DNA from: an uncultured Eubacteriales bacterium
Lineage (GTDB): Bacteria; Bacillota; Clostridia; Christensenellales; Aristaeellaceae
DNA length: 64,000 nucleotides
Direction of reading: 5' to 3'
NCBI GenBank assembly: GCA_902767315.1
Contig: CACXHB010000030.1
Location: forward strand, 1-64,000
Positions 51,895 to 60,440 of the stretch are shown piece after piece. Both the position numbers and the translations under genes were made by a program. Below the pieces are notes generated by a model, which did no database searches, was not told where the DNA came from, and saw nothing but the letters and a program-made list of their open reading frames with translations. Each line of letters opens with the position of its first letter. Within the stretch, counting starts at the first letter, position 1.

Positions 51895-53697
51895 TTGCAC
51901 AATCTCTTGTGGGCGCTTCGAGATATGCTGCGCTGGCGGCGAAGTCTTGCTGTGTGGCTTCTGCTGGCGGTGCTGACCACGGTGGCGGATTCCTATCTGG
52001 CGGCATTTTTCCCTGCAGTACTGATCGACCGGTTGACGACGAATTCCACCGGGCACGCGCTGTTTTCCGTTATTGTTGCGTATTGCGGGCTATGGGTGGC
52101 CGTAAAGCTCACCCAGAAATATTCGGACGCAACGATAAACGGAAGCGATTTGCTGTTGACCTTTCGTTACGGCGCACGCATCAGTCAGGCGGCAATGAAC
52201 CTGCCCTATGCCGACTGGCAGACGACGGCCTGCCGCGACCAGGAGCAGCGGGCAAAGAACGCCGTGGCCAATAACTCCACGGCGGCAATGAAGCTGCTTG
52301 CCACGTTGAAGGATTTCTGCACCGGGTTGGCAGGCTTTCTGGTATATGTCGTCACGCTGAGCCAGCTGCATCCCCTGGTAGCAGTTCTGCTGACGGCAGG
52401 CTGCGCGCTCAACTGGGGTGCACAGCGCTGGGCTATCCGCAAAACCCGCGAGGTTCGGGAAGGCAAGCTGGCCGACGACAGGGAGCTGCGCTACCTGCAG
52501 CGGATTCTGCGTGATTTTTCCGGTGCGGGCGATATACGTATCTATTCGTTGGCAGACTGGCTGTGCGCACGGTTTCGCGCCGCCGCAGGACGCGATCTCA
52601 AAAACGAGCGGCGCATAAACGGCTATACCTTCCGTGCCTCCTGGATAGACCTGCTGGTGCTGCTGGCGCGGGACGGCGCGGCCTATGCTTATCTGATCTA
52701 TCTGATGGGCCGGGGGCAGATTACCGTGGCGGAATTCGTGTTATATGTGGGACTGATTGCCACGTTTGCCGGCTGGATTCAGGGTATCGCCCAATCCGGC
52801 AATATGCTGCATGCCTCGGCGCTGGAATGGATGGACATTCGGACTTTCATTGATCGAAAGCCGGAGCAGGACGTGCGGCCGCGGGTGGGCGAAGCCGCCC
52901 TGCCCAAACCGCTTCGGTTTGAGAAAGTAAGCTTTTCCTACGGGGATTCGTCCCGGAAGATCCTCGATTCGGCGTCTTTGACGGTGCGTCCGGGGGAAAA
53001 GGTGGCCATTGTGGGTCTGAACGGCGCGGGCAAGACGACGCTGTTAAAGCTGATGTGCGGTTTGCTCACCCCAACGGAAGGGAAAATTTTCGTAGGCGAA
53101 GCCCCGCTGGACGGCGAGACGCTGGAGGACTATCAGGCGTCCCTGGCCGCCATCTGGCAGGATTCTGCGCTGCTGCCGGTGACCATCGCGGAAAACGTAT
53201 CCTGTCTGCCTCTGGCGGAGACGGATCTGCAGCGTGTAGAGGCGAGTCTGGAGCGGGCGGGGTTGCTGGACTTTGTTCGGAACCTGCGCGAAGGCGTGCA
53301 AACGCGGCTGATGGCGCAGCTTTCTCCGAATGGTGTAAATCTGTCCGGCGGCGAAAAGCAAAAGCTCTTTCTGGCCAGAGCGCTGTATGGAAACGCCGCT
53401 TACCTGGTGCTGGATGAACCCACGGCTCAGTTGGACCCCATCGCGGAGCGGCAGATGTATCTCAATTATTTGAATATGGCGCCGGAAGCCACGATCTTTT
53501 TCGTCTCCCATCGCCTGGCAAGCACCTCTTTTTGCGATACCATTGTGCTGGTTGAGGACGGAAAGATTCTGGAGCATGGCACCCATGCAGAGCTGATGCA
53601 ATTGAACGGTCGCTATGCACAACTCTACCAAATTCAAAGTCAGTATTATGAGAACGAGGAGGCTGCGCATGTTGAAGTCGATGCTGTGGGGAATTAA
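51895..53697 (+). CDS. ABC exporter half-transporter (first gene of third pair)
   Basis: A 600-residue fused exporter. Membrane spans fill roughly residues 20-310; the ATPase has Walker A GLNGAGKTTLLK, signature LSGGEKQKLFLARALYGN, Walker B YLVLDEPTAQLDP and switch His in VSHRLAS. GAGDIRIYSLADWLC in the membrane domain is close to the sequence of the first gene of the LytTR-linked pair. I chose TTG 51895 because GGGAGG lies six bases upstream; the ATG at 51814 would fall just after the -10 at 51800-51805. It overlaps its partner by 29 bases. Its cargo is unknown; there is no adjacent regulator. Confidence 0.9.
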   Translation: MHNLLWALRDMLRWRRSLAVWLLLAVLTTVADSYLAAFFPAVLIDRLTTNSTGHALFSVIVAYCGLWVAVKLTQKYSDATINGSDLLLTFRYGARISQAAMNLPYADWQTTACRDQEQRAKNAVANNSTAAMKLLATLKDFCTGLAGFLVYVVTLSQLHPLVAVLLTAGCALNWGAQRWAIRKTREVREGKLADDRELRYLQRILRDFSGAGDIRIYSLADWLCARFRAAAGRDLKNERRINGYTFRASWIDLLVLLARDGAAYAYLIYLMGRGQITVAEFVLYVGLIATFAGWIQGIAQSGNMLHASALEWMDIRTFIDRKPEQDVRPRVGEAALPKPLRFEKVSFSYGDSSRKILDSASLTVRPGEKVAIVGLNGAGKTTLLKLMCGLLTPTEGKIFVGEAPLDGETLEDYQASLAAIWQDSALLPVTIAENVSCLPLAETDLQRVEASLERAGLLDFVRNLREGVQTRLMAQLSPNGVNLSGGEKQKLFLARALYGNAAYLVLDEPTAQLDPIAERQMYLNYLNMAPEATIFFVSHRLASTSFCDTIVLVEDGKILEHGTHAELMQLNGRYAQLYQIQSQYYENEEAAHVEVDAVGN

Positions 53698-55486
53698 AAT
53701 GACCCGGCGACTTTCCCGGGGCTTGTATCTGTGCGCCATTCTGGGCGAGGTATGCCTGCGACTCCAGACGCTTTTGAATCTGTTCCTTTCCGCGCGGCTG
53801 ATCGATATGCTTCTCCGTCAGCGCTGGCAGGATGCGCTGACGCTGGCACTGGTTCTAGCGGTGATTAATCCTGTCCTGCGGCTGATCAGCACGGCGTTGC
53901 AAAACGCGGCGAAGCTGCGAACTCAGGCGCTGAACAACGCGCTGGAATTGCAGCTGGGGCAAAAGGGCATGCATATTCCCTTTGCCAGTACGCAGGACGC
54001 GGCCGTTACGGAGCAGCGACAGCGCATCCATCATGTATTGGGTGCATTTGGCGGCGGCCTGACGTGGCTGGAGCATACGTTGACGACGCTGGTGGGCGCG
54101 ATTTTTTCTGTTGGTCTGGCCATCTATCTGGCGCTGGATCTGCTGCTGCCGGTACAGACGGCGCAATCCGACGCGCTGGCGGTGTTTTTCTGTTCGCCCT
54201 GGGCACTGGCGGTATTTCTCGGCCTGTTTGCGCTGAATCTCTGCTCCTCGGGGCTGTCTAATCGCTGGCTCAGCCGCCAGTTGAAGCGCGCGATGGAGGT
54301 TTTGCCGCGGGTGAACGGGCTGGCGGTTTACTATATGGACGAATACATCCCCCAGAGCCTTCCCGATATCAAAATCGCCCGGCAGCAACGGCTGATCAAC
54401 CAGGAACTGGATGCGCTGATTCAGGGGCCGCCGGTGCTGGATCGACTGGCCCGGGCGCAGGCGACAAACGGAGTCATTATGACGCTGGCTTCCATAGGCG
54501 TAGAGGTCTGGGCATATCTGATGGTAGGCACGCGCGTATTGCTGGGGAAGATGCCCATTGGCGGCGTGGTGCAGGCCGTCGGAGCCATCCGCCAGATGTG
54601 CGCCAGCTGCGGCGAGCTGAACCGCACGCTCCATGAATTGAAATCTCATACGGAGACCCGCATCAGTCCCTACAGGGATTTTATGGAGCTGGGAGAGGAC
54701 AGCCAGGCAGGCGATGCCGCGCCGCAGCCGCCGCTGGAAATTACCTTTGAAAACGTCAGCTTCCGTTACCCCAATGGCGACAGGGACGCGCTGGTGAATT
54801 TTTCACATACGTTTCCGTGGAATCGACGCACGGCCATTGTGGGCCGCAATGGCGGCGGAAAGAGCACGCTAATTAAGTTGATCACAGGACTGTATACGCC
54901 CACATCCGGTCGAATTCTGGTAAACGGCGTGGACATACAGTCGATTCGCAAGGCGGATTATTGGCGACAATTCCGCACCGTATTCCAGGATTTTACTCTG
55001 TTCGACCTGTCGGTGGGCGAAAATATCGGCGGCGCAGTGGATTTCGACCGCGCTCGCGCCGAAGAGAGCCTGCAGAAGGTATGGCTGGACGGCGTTTCCG
55101 TCGACAGCGTCATCGGCAAGGGGACTCGCGAGGACGGCGTGGACTATTCAGGCGGCGAGCGCCAGCGCATTGCTTTGGCGAGGGCTTTCTATCACCGCGC
55201 ACCGGTAACCATCCTCGACGAGCCCACCAGCGCCCTCGATCCGATTGCGGAAATGGAACTGTACCAGCGCATGGACGCGTTGGCAGGCGAAGGCATGGCG
55301 ATTTATGTTTCCCACCGGCTTTCTTCCTGCCGTTTCTGCGATGAAATTCTGGTGTTGGACCAGGGCAGACTCGTGCAGCGCGGCGACCATGCGAAGTTGT
55401 ATCAGGACGAGGAGGGTTGCTATCGCCAGCTATGGGACGCACAGACGGAGCTGTATCAGGACGAAGAAATCTGCGAGACGGTATAG
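53669..55486 (+). CDS. ABC exporter half-transporter (second gene of third pair)
   Basis: A 605-residue partner. Walker A GRNGGGKSTLIK, signature YSGGERQRIALARAFYHR, Walker B VTILDEPTSALDP and VSHRLSS are present; the signature begins with Tyr where Leu is usual. Its C-terminus RFCDEILVLDQGRLVQRGDH is nearly the same as RFCDEILVFDQGRIVQRGNH in the second gene of the LytTR-linked pair, indicating that the two operons derive from a shared ancestor. GAGGAGGCTGCGC precedes ATG 53669, inside the end of the first gene. Confidence 0.9.
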   Translation: MLKSMLWGIKMTRRLSRGLYLCAILGEVCLRLQTLLNLFLSARLIDMLLRQRWQDALTLALVLAVINPVLRLISTALQNAAKLRTQALNNALELQLGQKGMHIPFASTQDAAVTEQRQRIHHVLGAFGGGLTWLEHTLTTLVGAIFSVGLAIYLALDLLLPVQTAQSDALAVFFCSPWALAVFLGLFALNLCSSGLSNRWLSRQLKRAMEVLPRVNGLAVYYMDEYIPQSLPDIKIARQQRLINQELDALIQGPPVLDRLARAQATNGVIMTLASIGVEVWAYLMVGTRVLLGKMPIGGVVQAVGAIRQMCASCGELNRTLHELKSHTETRISPYRDFMELGEDSQAGDAAPQPPLEITFENVSFRYPNGDRDALVNFSHTFPWNRRTAIVGRNGGGKSTLIKLITGLYTPTSGRILVNGVDIQSIRKADYWRQFRTVFQDFTLFDLSVGENIGGAVDFDRARAEESLQKVWLDGVSVDSVIGKGTREDGVDYSGGERQRIALARAFYHRAPVTILDEPTSALDPIAEMELYQRMDALAGEGMAIYVSHRLSSCRFCDEILVLDQGRLVQRGDHAKLYQDEEGCYRQLWDAQTELYQDEEICETV

Positions 55487-56017
55487 GCAATTCGATGGGA
55501 TACTTCCTGCTCTCTCGAATAAAATTGGCCAGATAGGTTTTCGTGCGGGGACTCAGAGCGCAGCGAAACGAAAGAAAAATGACTTTTGCGATTCATGTAT
55601 GATCAGCTGCGTACCGGTATGGAAATCCTTAATGGGACGTTTCCGGATAAAGGCGGTGTTATCATCTTTATATTGGATGAGTCACATTCCTCATCAATGT
55701 TGTAAGAATATACATCATCTGAAAAATCAGGGACAATATTTCGAACGTTGGTTTGCTATCTTCGCCAGTATACGTCTTCCACTACGTGCTTTTGCAAATC
55801 CATCAATTCCGGCGATTTCATATGCATGCAGTATTTCACGCCCCACTGCGTGCCGGTGACGTGGCAGAGTCTCGCGTTAACCGGCGTCGGCGACAATGTG
55901 CCTTATCCCTTTTCCGGCTTCCTTTCAAAAACTTCAGGCCGCACGCCCCATGTGTCGATGGGGAGTGCGGCCTGAATGGATGTTCTGTCACAATGCTTTC
56001 GCGGATAAACCCCAAGC
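55487..56017. other. Gene-less spacer between converging ABC exporter operons
   Basis: These 531 bases contain no intact gene that I recognise. On the minus strand a short frame ending near 55769 reads LCHVTGTQWGVKYCMHMKS then PELMDLQKHVVEDVYW and may be the remains of a lost gene, but I cannot name a family. The right end holds the terminator described separately. Confidence 0.6.
55933..55976. terminator. Long bidirectional terminator in the convergent spacer
   Basis: TTCAGGCCGCAC (55933-55944) pairs perfectly with GTGCGGCCTGAA (55965-55976), with further CCCCAT/ATGGGG pairing inside. On the minus strand GTTTTTGAAAGG follows, so it terminates the fourth ABC pair. Confidence 0.88.
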
Positions 56018-57823
56018 TCACGCCTCTGTGCCGATTGCCGGGCTTTTGTACCGTTTCGCCTGTGCAAGGAATGCCTCGGCATAACGGCCGTCTATCTTCA
56101 TGAGCTCGTCGTGAACGCCGCTTTCGATGATGCGCCCATTCGCAAGCACGAGGATTCTGCTGGCGTCGCGGGTGGTAGAAAGGCGATGGGAGATGATAAA
56201 GACCGTCTGGTCTTTGTCGCCCTCAAATACATGGCCCTTGATTCGGGCTTCGGCCAGCGGATCCAGTGCGCTGGAGGGTTCATCCATTACCATAATATCC
56301 GCCTGTTTGAACCGCGCCCGGGCGATGGCCACCTTCTGCTGTTCGCCGCCGGACAGGTTCACGCCCTCGTCGTCAAATTCCCGCGAGAGCACAGTGTCCG
56401 CCCCATGCGCAAGGCCTTCGACCTTGCTGCGCAGATCGGCAAATTCAATCGCCTGGGCAAAATGCAATCGGGCTTCTTCTCCTGCCGCCCCGCAGGCGAC
56501 ATTGTCGTAGACCGACTGTGCATAAACGGCATAATCCTGGAATACAACGCCGAAACGCTCTCTGTACAGCCTGGGGTCAAATTCCCGTATATCCACCCCA
56601 TTGTACAGCACTGCGCCGCTCCTGGGGGTATAAAGTCCCAGCATGAGCTTGATCAGCGTACTCTTGCCCGCACCATTTTCGCCGACAAGCGCGGTTTTCT
56701 CTCCCCGCTGGAAGCGGAAGGACACGTCCTTGAGCACATCTTCGCCATCGCCATAACCAAAGGATACGTTGCGCATTTCAAAGTTCTCGAACTGCGGCGG
56801 TACCGCCTTCCCGGCAGGCGTGGCGGGCTGATAGTGAATAAACATGCGCACTTTGTCCATATGCATGCTCTGTTCCGGCAAACTGGATACCGCGCCGACG
56901 AATTCCTCCAATGCTTCACGGAAGCGCCAGTTGGCGCTGACCACGATGACAAATTGTGAAAGCGCCACACTGCCTACAACAATTACCCGATAAAGCACCA
57001 GAATGATTACGGACATATATACGCTGTCGCCGTTGAGGCCCGAGAGCATGCTCCATAGGAACTTGCGCTTGCCATACTTCTTTTCTACCTCAGCGGCCTG
57101 GCGCATATTGTCATCGTAGTCGTCCGTCAGTACTTTGCCCATGCCGCTCAGCCGCAGCAGCGCCGCGTGCTCTCTGAGCCGAAAAACACGGCTTATGTAG
57201 GAGGCGCGCTTGGAAGTGGGAATCAGCGCCTGTTCCCGTTCGAAGGAGATTTTCCGAATGCGGGAGGTAAACACCGCAGACAGCACCGTACTTGCGACGA
57301 TAATCAGCATGGCCGTCACATCAACGTACGACAACACACCCACCATTGCGATAATGGTAAACGTGAATTTGATGACGGCGGAAAGATTGCTCATCGCGCC
57401 CATGGCGAAGCTGCCCGTATTGCCCATGGCCATGATGAAACTATCGTAGAATTCCGGATCGTCATAGCGCTCAAGCTCCATCTGGACAGACTTGTCAAAC
57501 AGCTGCTTCTGTACCTTTGCCTGCAGCTTTTCGCTGAGCAGGGGCTTCAGCACCGTATTGTACAGCTGCGACCAGGCGATGCGCACCGCCAGCATGGCCG
57601 CCATGATGCCGATCACCTTCAGCGCGTCGATAAACGCCCCCTGTATCTCCAGCTCATGAAACAGCGCCGCGGTAACGAGCAGGTATACGGGGTCAAAAAG
57701 ACCGCCGAACAGAATGTCAAATAAATTCGCAAAGAAAAGCCCTTTGGCATTGCGCCAGCAGAAAACAAGGGAATAGAGATTGCTTTGCAGCGTATGCGCT
57801 ATGCCGGCCATGCGTTTTTTCAA
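56018..57823 (-). CDS. ABC exporter half-transporter (second gene of fourth pair)
   Basis: About 601 residues: six-span exporter domain, then ATPase with Walker A GENGAGKSTLIK, signature LSGGEQQKVAIARARFKQ, Walker B IMVMDEPSSALDP and ISHRLST. It lacks the DIRLY-type mark of the other pairs, so it belongs to a different exporter subgroup. The start is placed at TTG 57823, eight bases after AAGGAGG; ATG 57811 is the alternative. It lies 13 bases after its partner. The terminator at 55933-55976 ends the operon. Confidence 0.88.
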   Translation of the reverse strand: MKKRMAGIAHTLQSNLYSLVFCWRNAKGLFFANLFDILFGGLFDPVYLLVTAALFHELEIQGAFIDALKVIGIMAAMLAVRIAWSQLYNTVLKPLLSEKLQAKVQKQLFDKSVQMELERYDDPEFYDSFIMAMGNTGSFAMGAMSNLSAVIKFTFTIIAMVGVLSYVDVTAMLIIVASTVLSAVFTSRIRKISFEREQALIPTSKRASYISRVFRLREHAALLRLSGMGKVLTDDYDDNMRQAAEVEKKYGKRKFLWSMLSGLNGDSVYMSVIILVLYRVIVVGSVALSQFVIVVSANWRFREALEEFVGAVSSLPEQSMHMDKVRMFIHYQPATPAGKAVPPQFENFEMRNVSFGYGDGEDVLKDVSFRFQRGEKTALVGENGAGKSTLIKLMLGLYTPRSGAVLYNGVDIREFDPRLYRERFGVVFQDYAVYAQSVYDNVACGAAGEEARLHFAQAIEFADLRSKVEGLAHGADTVLSREFDDEGVNLSGGEQQKVAIARARFKQADIMVMDEPSSALDPLAEARIKGHVFEGDKDQTVFIISHRLSTTRDASRILVLANGRIIESGVHDELMKIDGRYAEAFLAQAKRYKSPAIGTEA

Positions 57824-57836
57824 TGTAATGCCCTCC

Positions 57837-59630
57837 TTACAATCTGTATGCCGCCGCCTGTGCGCTGAACATGTGTGCGTATTTCCCATTTCGCGCCATA
57901 AGCTGTGCGTGCGTGCCTTCCTCCAGGATCGCGCCATGCTCGCACAGGAGGATTCTGTCCGCATCCTGCACGCTGGAGAGGCGATGCGTTATGAATATCA
58001 CGGTTTTTCCCTGACATGCCTTCAGCATCGTTTCGTACATATCCCGTTCCGCGATGGGGTCCAGCGCACTGGAGGGTTCGTCCAAAACGATGACGTCGCA
58101 ATCCCTGGCGTAGATGCCGGCGATGGACAAAAGCTGCTGCTGGCCCACGGAGAAGTTTGCTCCGTCCGCGGAAAATTCGCGGGTAAGCGGCGTGTCGATT
58201 CCCCGGGGCAGTTGACGGACCGCTTCCCACAGCCCCACCTTTTCAAGGGCATCTTGCACACGGAGCGCGTCGTCGGGCGTGCAGCGCCTGCCCAGCACAT
58301 TGTCGGCAATGGATACCGCCAGCAGCGGGTGTTCCTGCAATACGACGGCGAAGCGTTCCCTGTATTGTCGGGGGTCATATCGCCGGATATTCGTTCCACC
58401 CACATTCACGCTGCCGGCCTGCACATCGTAAAGCCGCAGAAGGAGCTTGACCAGCGTGGTTTTGCCCGCGCCGTTCTCGCCCACCAGGGCGATTTTTTCT
58501 CCCTTGCGTATGTCCAGATTCATATCGTCAATGACGTTGGCTTTGGCTCCGTCATAGGCAAAGCAGGCGTCTGACACATGAATGTCGGCAAGGGCCGGAA
58601 CCGGTTTGGGCGTACCCTGGGCAACGATCGTCTGTTGTTTTTCTATAAACGAACGATAATCCTCAACATGCAGTGCCGTCTCGTCGATCCAGCTGAACAT
58701 TCTCGCCATGTTCTGAATGTTATCAGCCACGTCGCCAAACATGTTAAGCACGATAAGGCAGTCGCCAAGCAGCATCGTATGAGAGACCAGCGTATGATAC
58801 ACTGCGTAGATCATCGCCAGCAGAACCGATGCGTTGGTGATAAACGCCAGAACAAAGAACAGCGAAGCCAGCTTTCGGCCATAGACGACCCGCAGCTTTT
58901 GACAGCGTTCAACGGCGCTTTGGAATTCCCGCAGCATGACCCGGGGCATGCTGGTCATGCGCATGTCGCAGGCGTATTCCTTCTGGTAAAAAGTACGGCT
59001 CACGTAATCCTTTTTCCGGGTAACGCCCTGCTGTTTGCGCATCATTTCGATATAGAGCCGGTCAATTTTAAGATTGAGCGGGTTGAGCAGCAGCGGGATG
59101 ACGGGGAAGATGAGCAGCCACGGATCGATCTCAATGATGAGGAATACGGACAGCGCCAGCTGCACCAGCGCCGCCAGCATTTCGCCCACCACTTCCAGAA
59201 CACCATCCACGGACGCCTGCCCCATGGACGCCGCCCGCATGGCAAGGTCGTATGCTTCGGGATCCTCATAATTGGCAAGGTCGATTCCAAGCAGCTTGTT
59301 CATGATCTGCTTCTCAAGCTTCGCCTCGCTCAGGCGGGAAATCAGCGGATTCACCAGCGTCGAATACGCCGCGTCAATGCACTTGAACAGGATGTTTGCC
59401 CCCAGCATCAGCAACATAAACGCGATCAGCGAGCGGAAGGGCACCCCGTTTGTTGCACCGTTGATGACATAGCGCAGCATATACTGCAGCGAAAAAAAGC
59501 TGATGACCCCTTTGAGCACCGTCAGCACGATGGTGCAAATCAGTTTTTGCGGATAAAACCGCCGGGTCAACTGCAGCGCATAGCCGAAGTTTTCCAATCT
59601 GCTCCGCATTTGAGATTTTTTTCTGCTCAT
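57837..59630 (-). CDS. ABC exporter half-transporter (first gene of fourth pair)
   Basis: A 597-residue half-transporter. The ATPase has Walker A GENGAGKTTLVK, a variant signature FSVGQQQLLSIAGIYARD and Walker B VIVLDEPSSALDP, with ITHRLSS. The changed signature (FSVGQ for LSGGQ) suggests an asymmetric heterodimer with its partner. Start at 59630 after GAGGAGAATGTTGAT; the earlier ATG (59651) is inside that region. Its promoter lies about 110 bases upstream. The cargo and trigger are unknown; no regulator gene is next to it. Confidence 0.88.
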   Translation of the reverse strand: MSRKKSQMRSRLENFGYALQLTRRFYPQKLICTIVLTVLKGVISFFSLQYMLRYVINGATNGVPFRSLIAFMLLMLGANILFKCIDAAYSTLVNPLISRLSEAKLEKQIMNKLLGIDLANYEDPEAYDLAMRAASMGQASVDGVLEVVGEMLAALVQLALSVFLIIEIDPWLLIFPVIPLLLNPLNLKIDRLYIEMMRKQQGVTRKKDYVSRTFYQKEYACDMRMTSMPRVMLREFQSAVERCQKLRVVYGRKLASLFFVLAFITNASVLLAMIYAVYHTLVSHTMLLGDCLIVLNMFGDVADNIQNMARMFSWIDETALHVEDYRSFIEKQQTIVAQGTPKPVPALADIHVSDACFAYDGAKANVIDDMNLDIRKGEKIALVGENGAGKTTLVKLLLRLYDVQAGSVNVGGTNIRRYDPRQYRERFAVVLQEHPLLAVSIADNVLGRRCTPDDALRVQDALEKVGLWEAVRQLPRGIDTPLTREFSADGANFSVGQQQLLSIAGIYARDCDVIVLDEPSSALDPIAERDMYETMLKACQGKTVIFITHRLSSVQDADRILLCEHGAILEEGTHAQLMARNGKYAHMFSAQAAAYRL

Positions 59631-59739
59631 ATCAACATTCTCCTCATGCACGGGATTTTCTGGTGAAGCAACACATATTCTTTCGTCACCGTAGGGCGCT
59701 GTGACGCCGGATGTTCTGCATCAAAATGACACTGCGCTT

Positions 59740-59769
59740 ATTTTAATATAAATGGCGTAATGTTGTCAA
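59740..59769 (-). promoter_or_regulatory. Promoter of the fourth ABC exporter pair
   Basis: Minus strand: TTGACA (59769-59764), 18 bases, TAAAAT (59745-59740), with a leader of about 105 bases. Confidence 0.7.
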
Positions 59770-59938
59770 CGACTTTGCTTTATTGTGCCGTTATACCTGT
59801 CGTATAATATTTACTGAAACAAAAATAAAATGGGTGTTTTTTTTGAGGCGGCGTGGGGTTTCCGGCCATGAACGGGGGCGCAAATGACTTGATCTGTGAA
59901 GCGGAAAAGGAGATATCCTCAACGAACACAGGCTGGTT

Positions 59939-60400
59939 ATGACAAAAGATTTTTCTGAACGGGTTCGTTCCGTATTGCAGCTCAGTCGAAATACGCTGGT
60001 CCTTCATCTTCGCTTTATGGGACACTGCTATCAGCCGTTTGGAGTGGCCAGCGGCCTGCGTAACTGCCCCTGGGCTGTGCCCTTCGGCATTTCGATGCTT
60101 CGCCCACGGTACAGCAGGATCTGTGGAACCTTGCCTGCGACATGGCAGTGGAGGGCGTCATCAATCGCCTGCACATCTCCGCGGTAAGACTATCGCTTTT
60201 ATCGAGACGATGCGTTTCAGAAACGAGCCTTAATCTGGGCGCATGTCCGGAAGCGTTCCGCGGCGCCGGGAAGGTCTATCTGAGCATGCACGCCGGTGAG
60301 TCGGCGATTTCATTCATGGGAAAGCGTCTTCAGATTTTCGCCGAAGCCCTTGATTTTCTTCAGCGATTTTATTATATTAAAAGCGGAAAAACAGATTGTT
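59939..60400 (+). pseudogene. Decayed gene, probably a VWA-like/DUF2201 putative metallopeptidase
   Basis: A gene remnant spread over three frames. From ATG 59939 it reads KDFSERVRSVLQLSRNTLVL, then HLRFM; after a shift, DTAISRLEW; after another shift, from about 60089, FDASPTVQQDLWNLACDMAV and EGVINRLHISA. Read together these resemble the N-terminal domain of DUF2201/VWA-like proteins, which has RFLDxALSRL and W.LACDIAVE motifs. A short upstream frame ends in an ATGA overlap with it, as if it had been the second gene of an operon. The family call is from memory of motifs and should be tested. Confidence 0.55.
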
Positions 60401-60440
60401 CCCCAATGAGAGAATGAAACTTTGATTTGGAGCAGACATA

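Noticed and set aside
51549-60440. Attachment-site duplicate of the ssrA 3' end
   Set aside because: I scanned for another copy of the TCGACTCCCCACACCTCC-like end downstream and saw none in the window.
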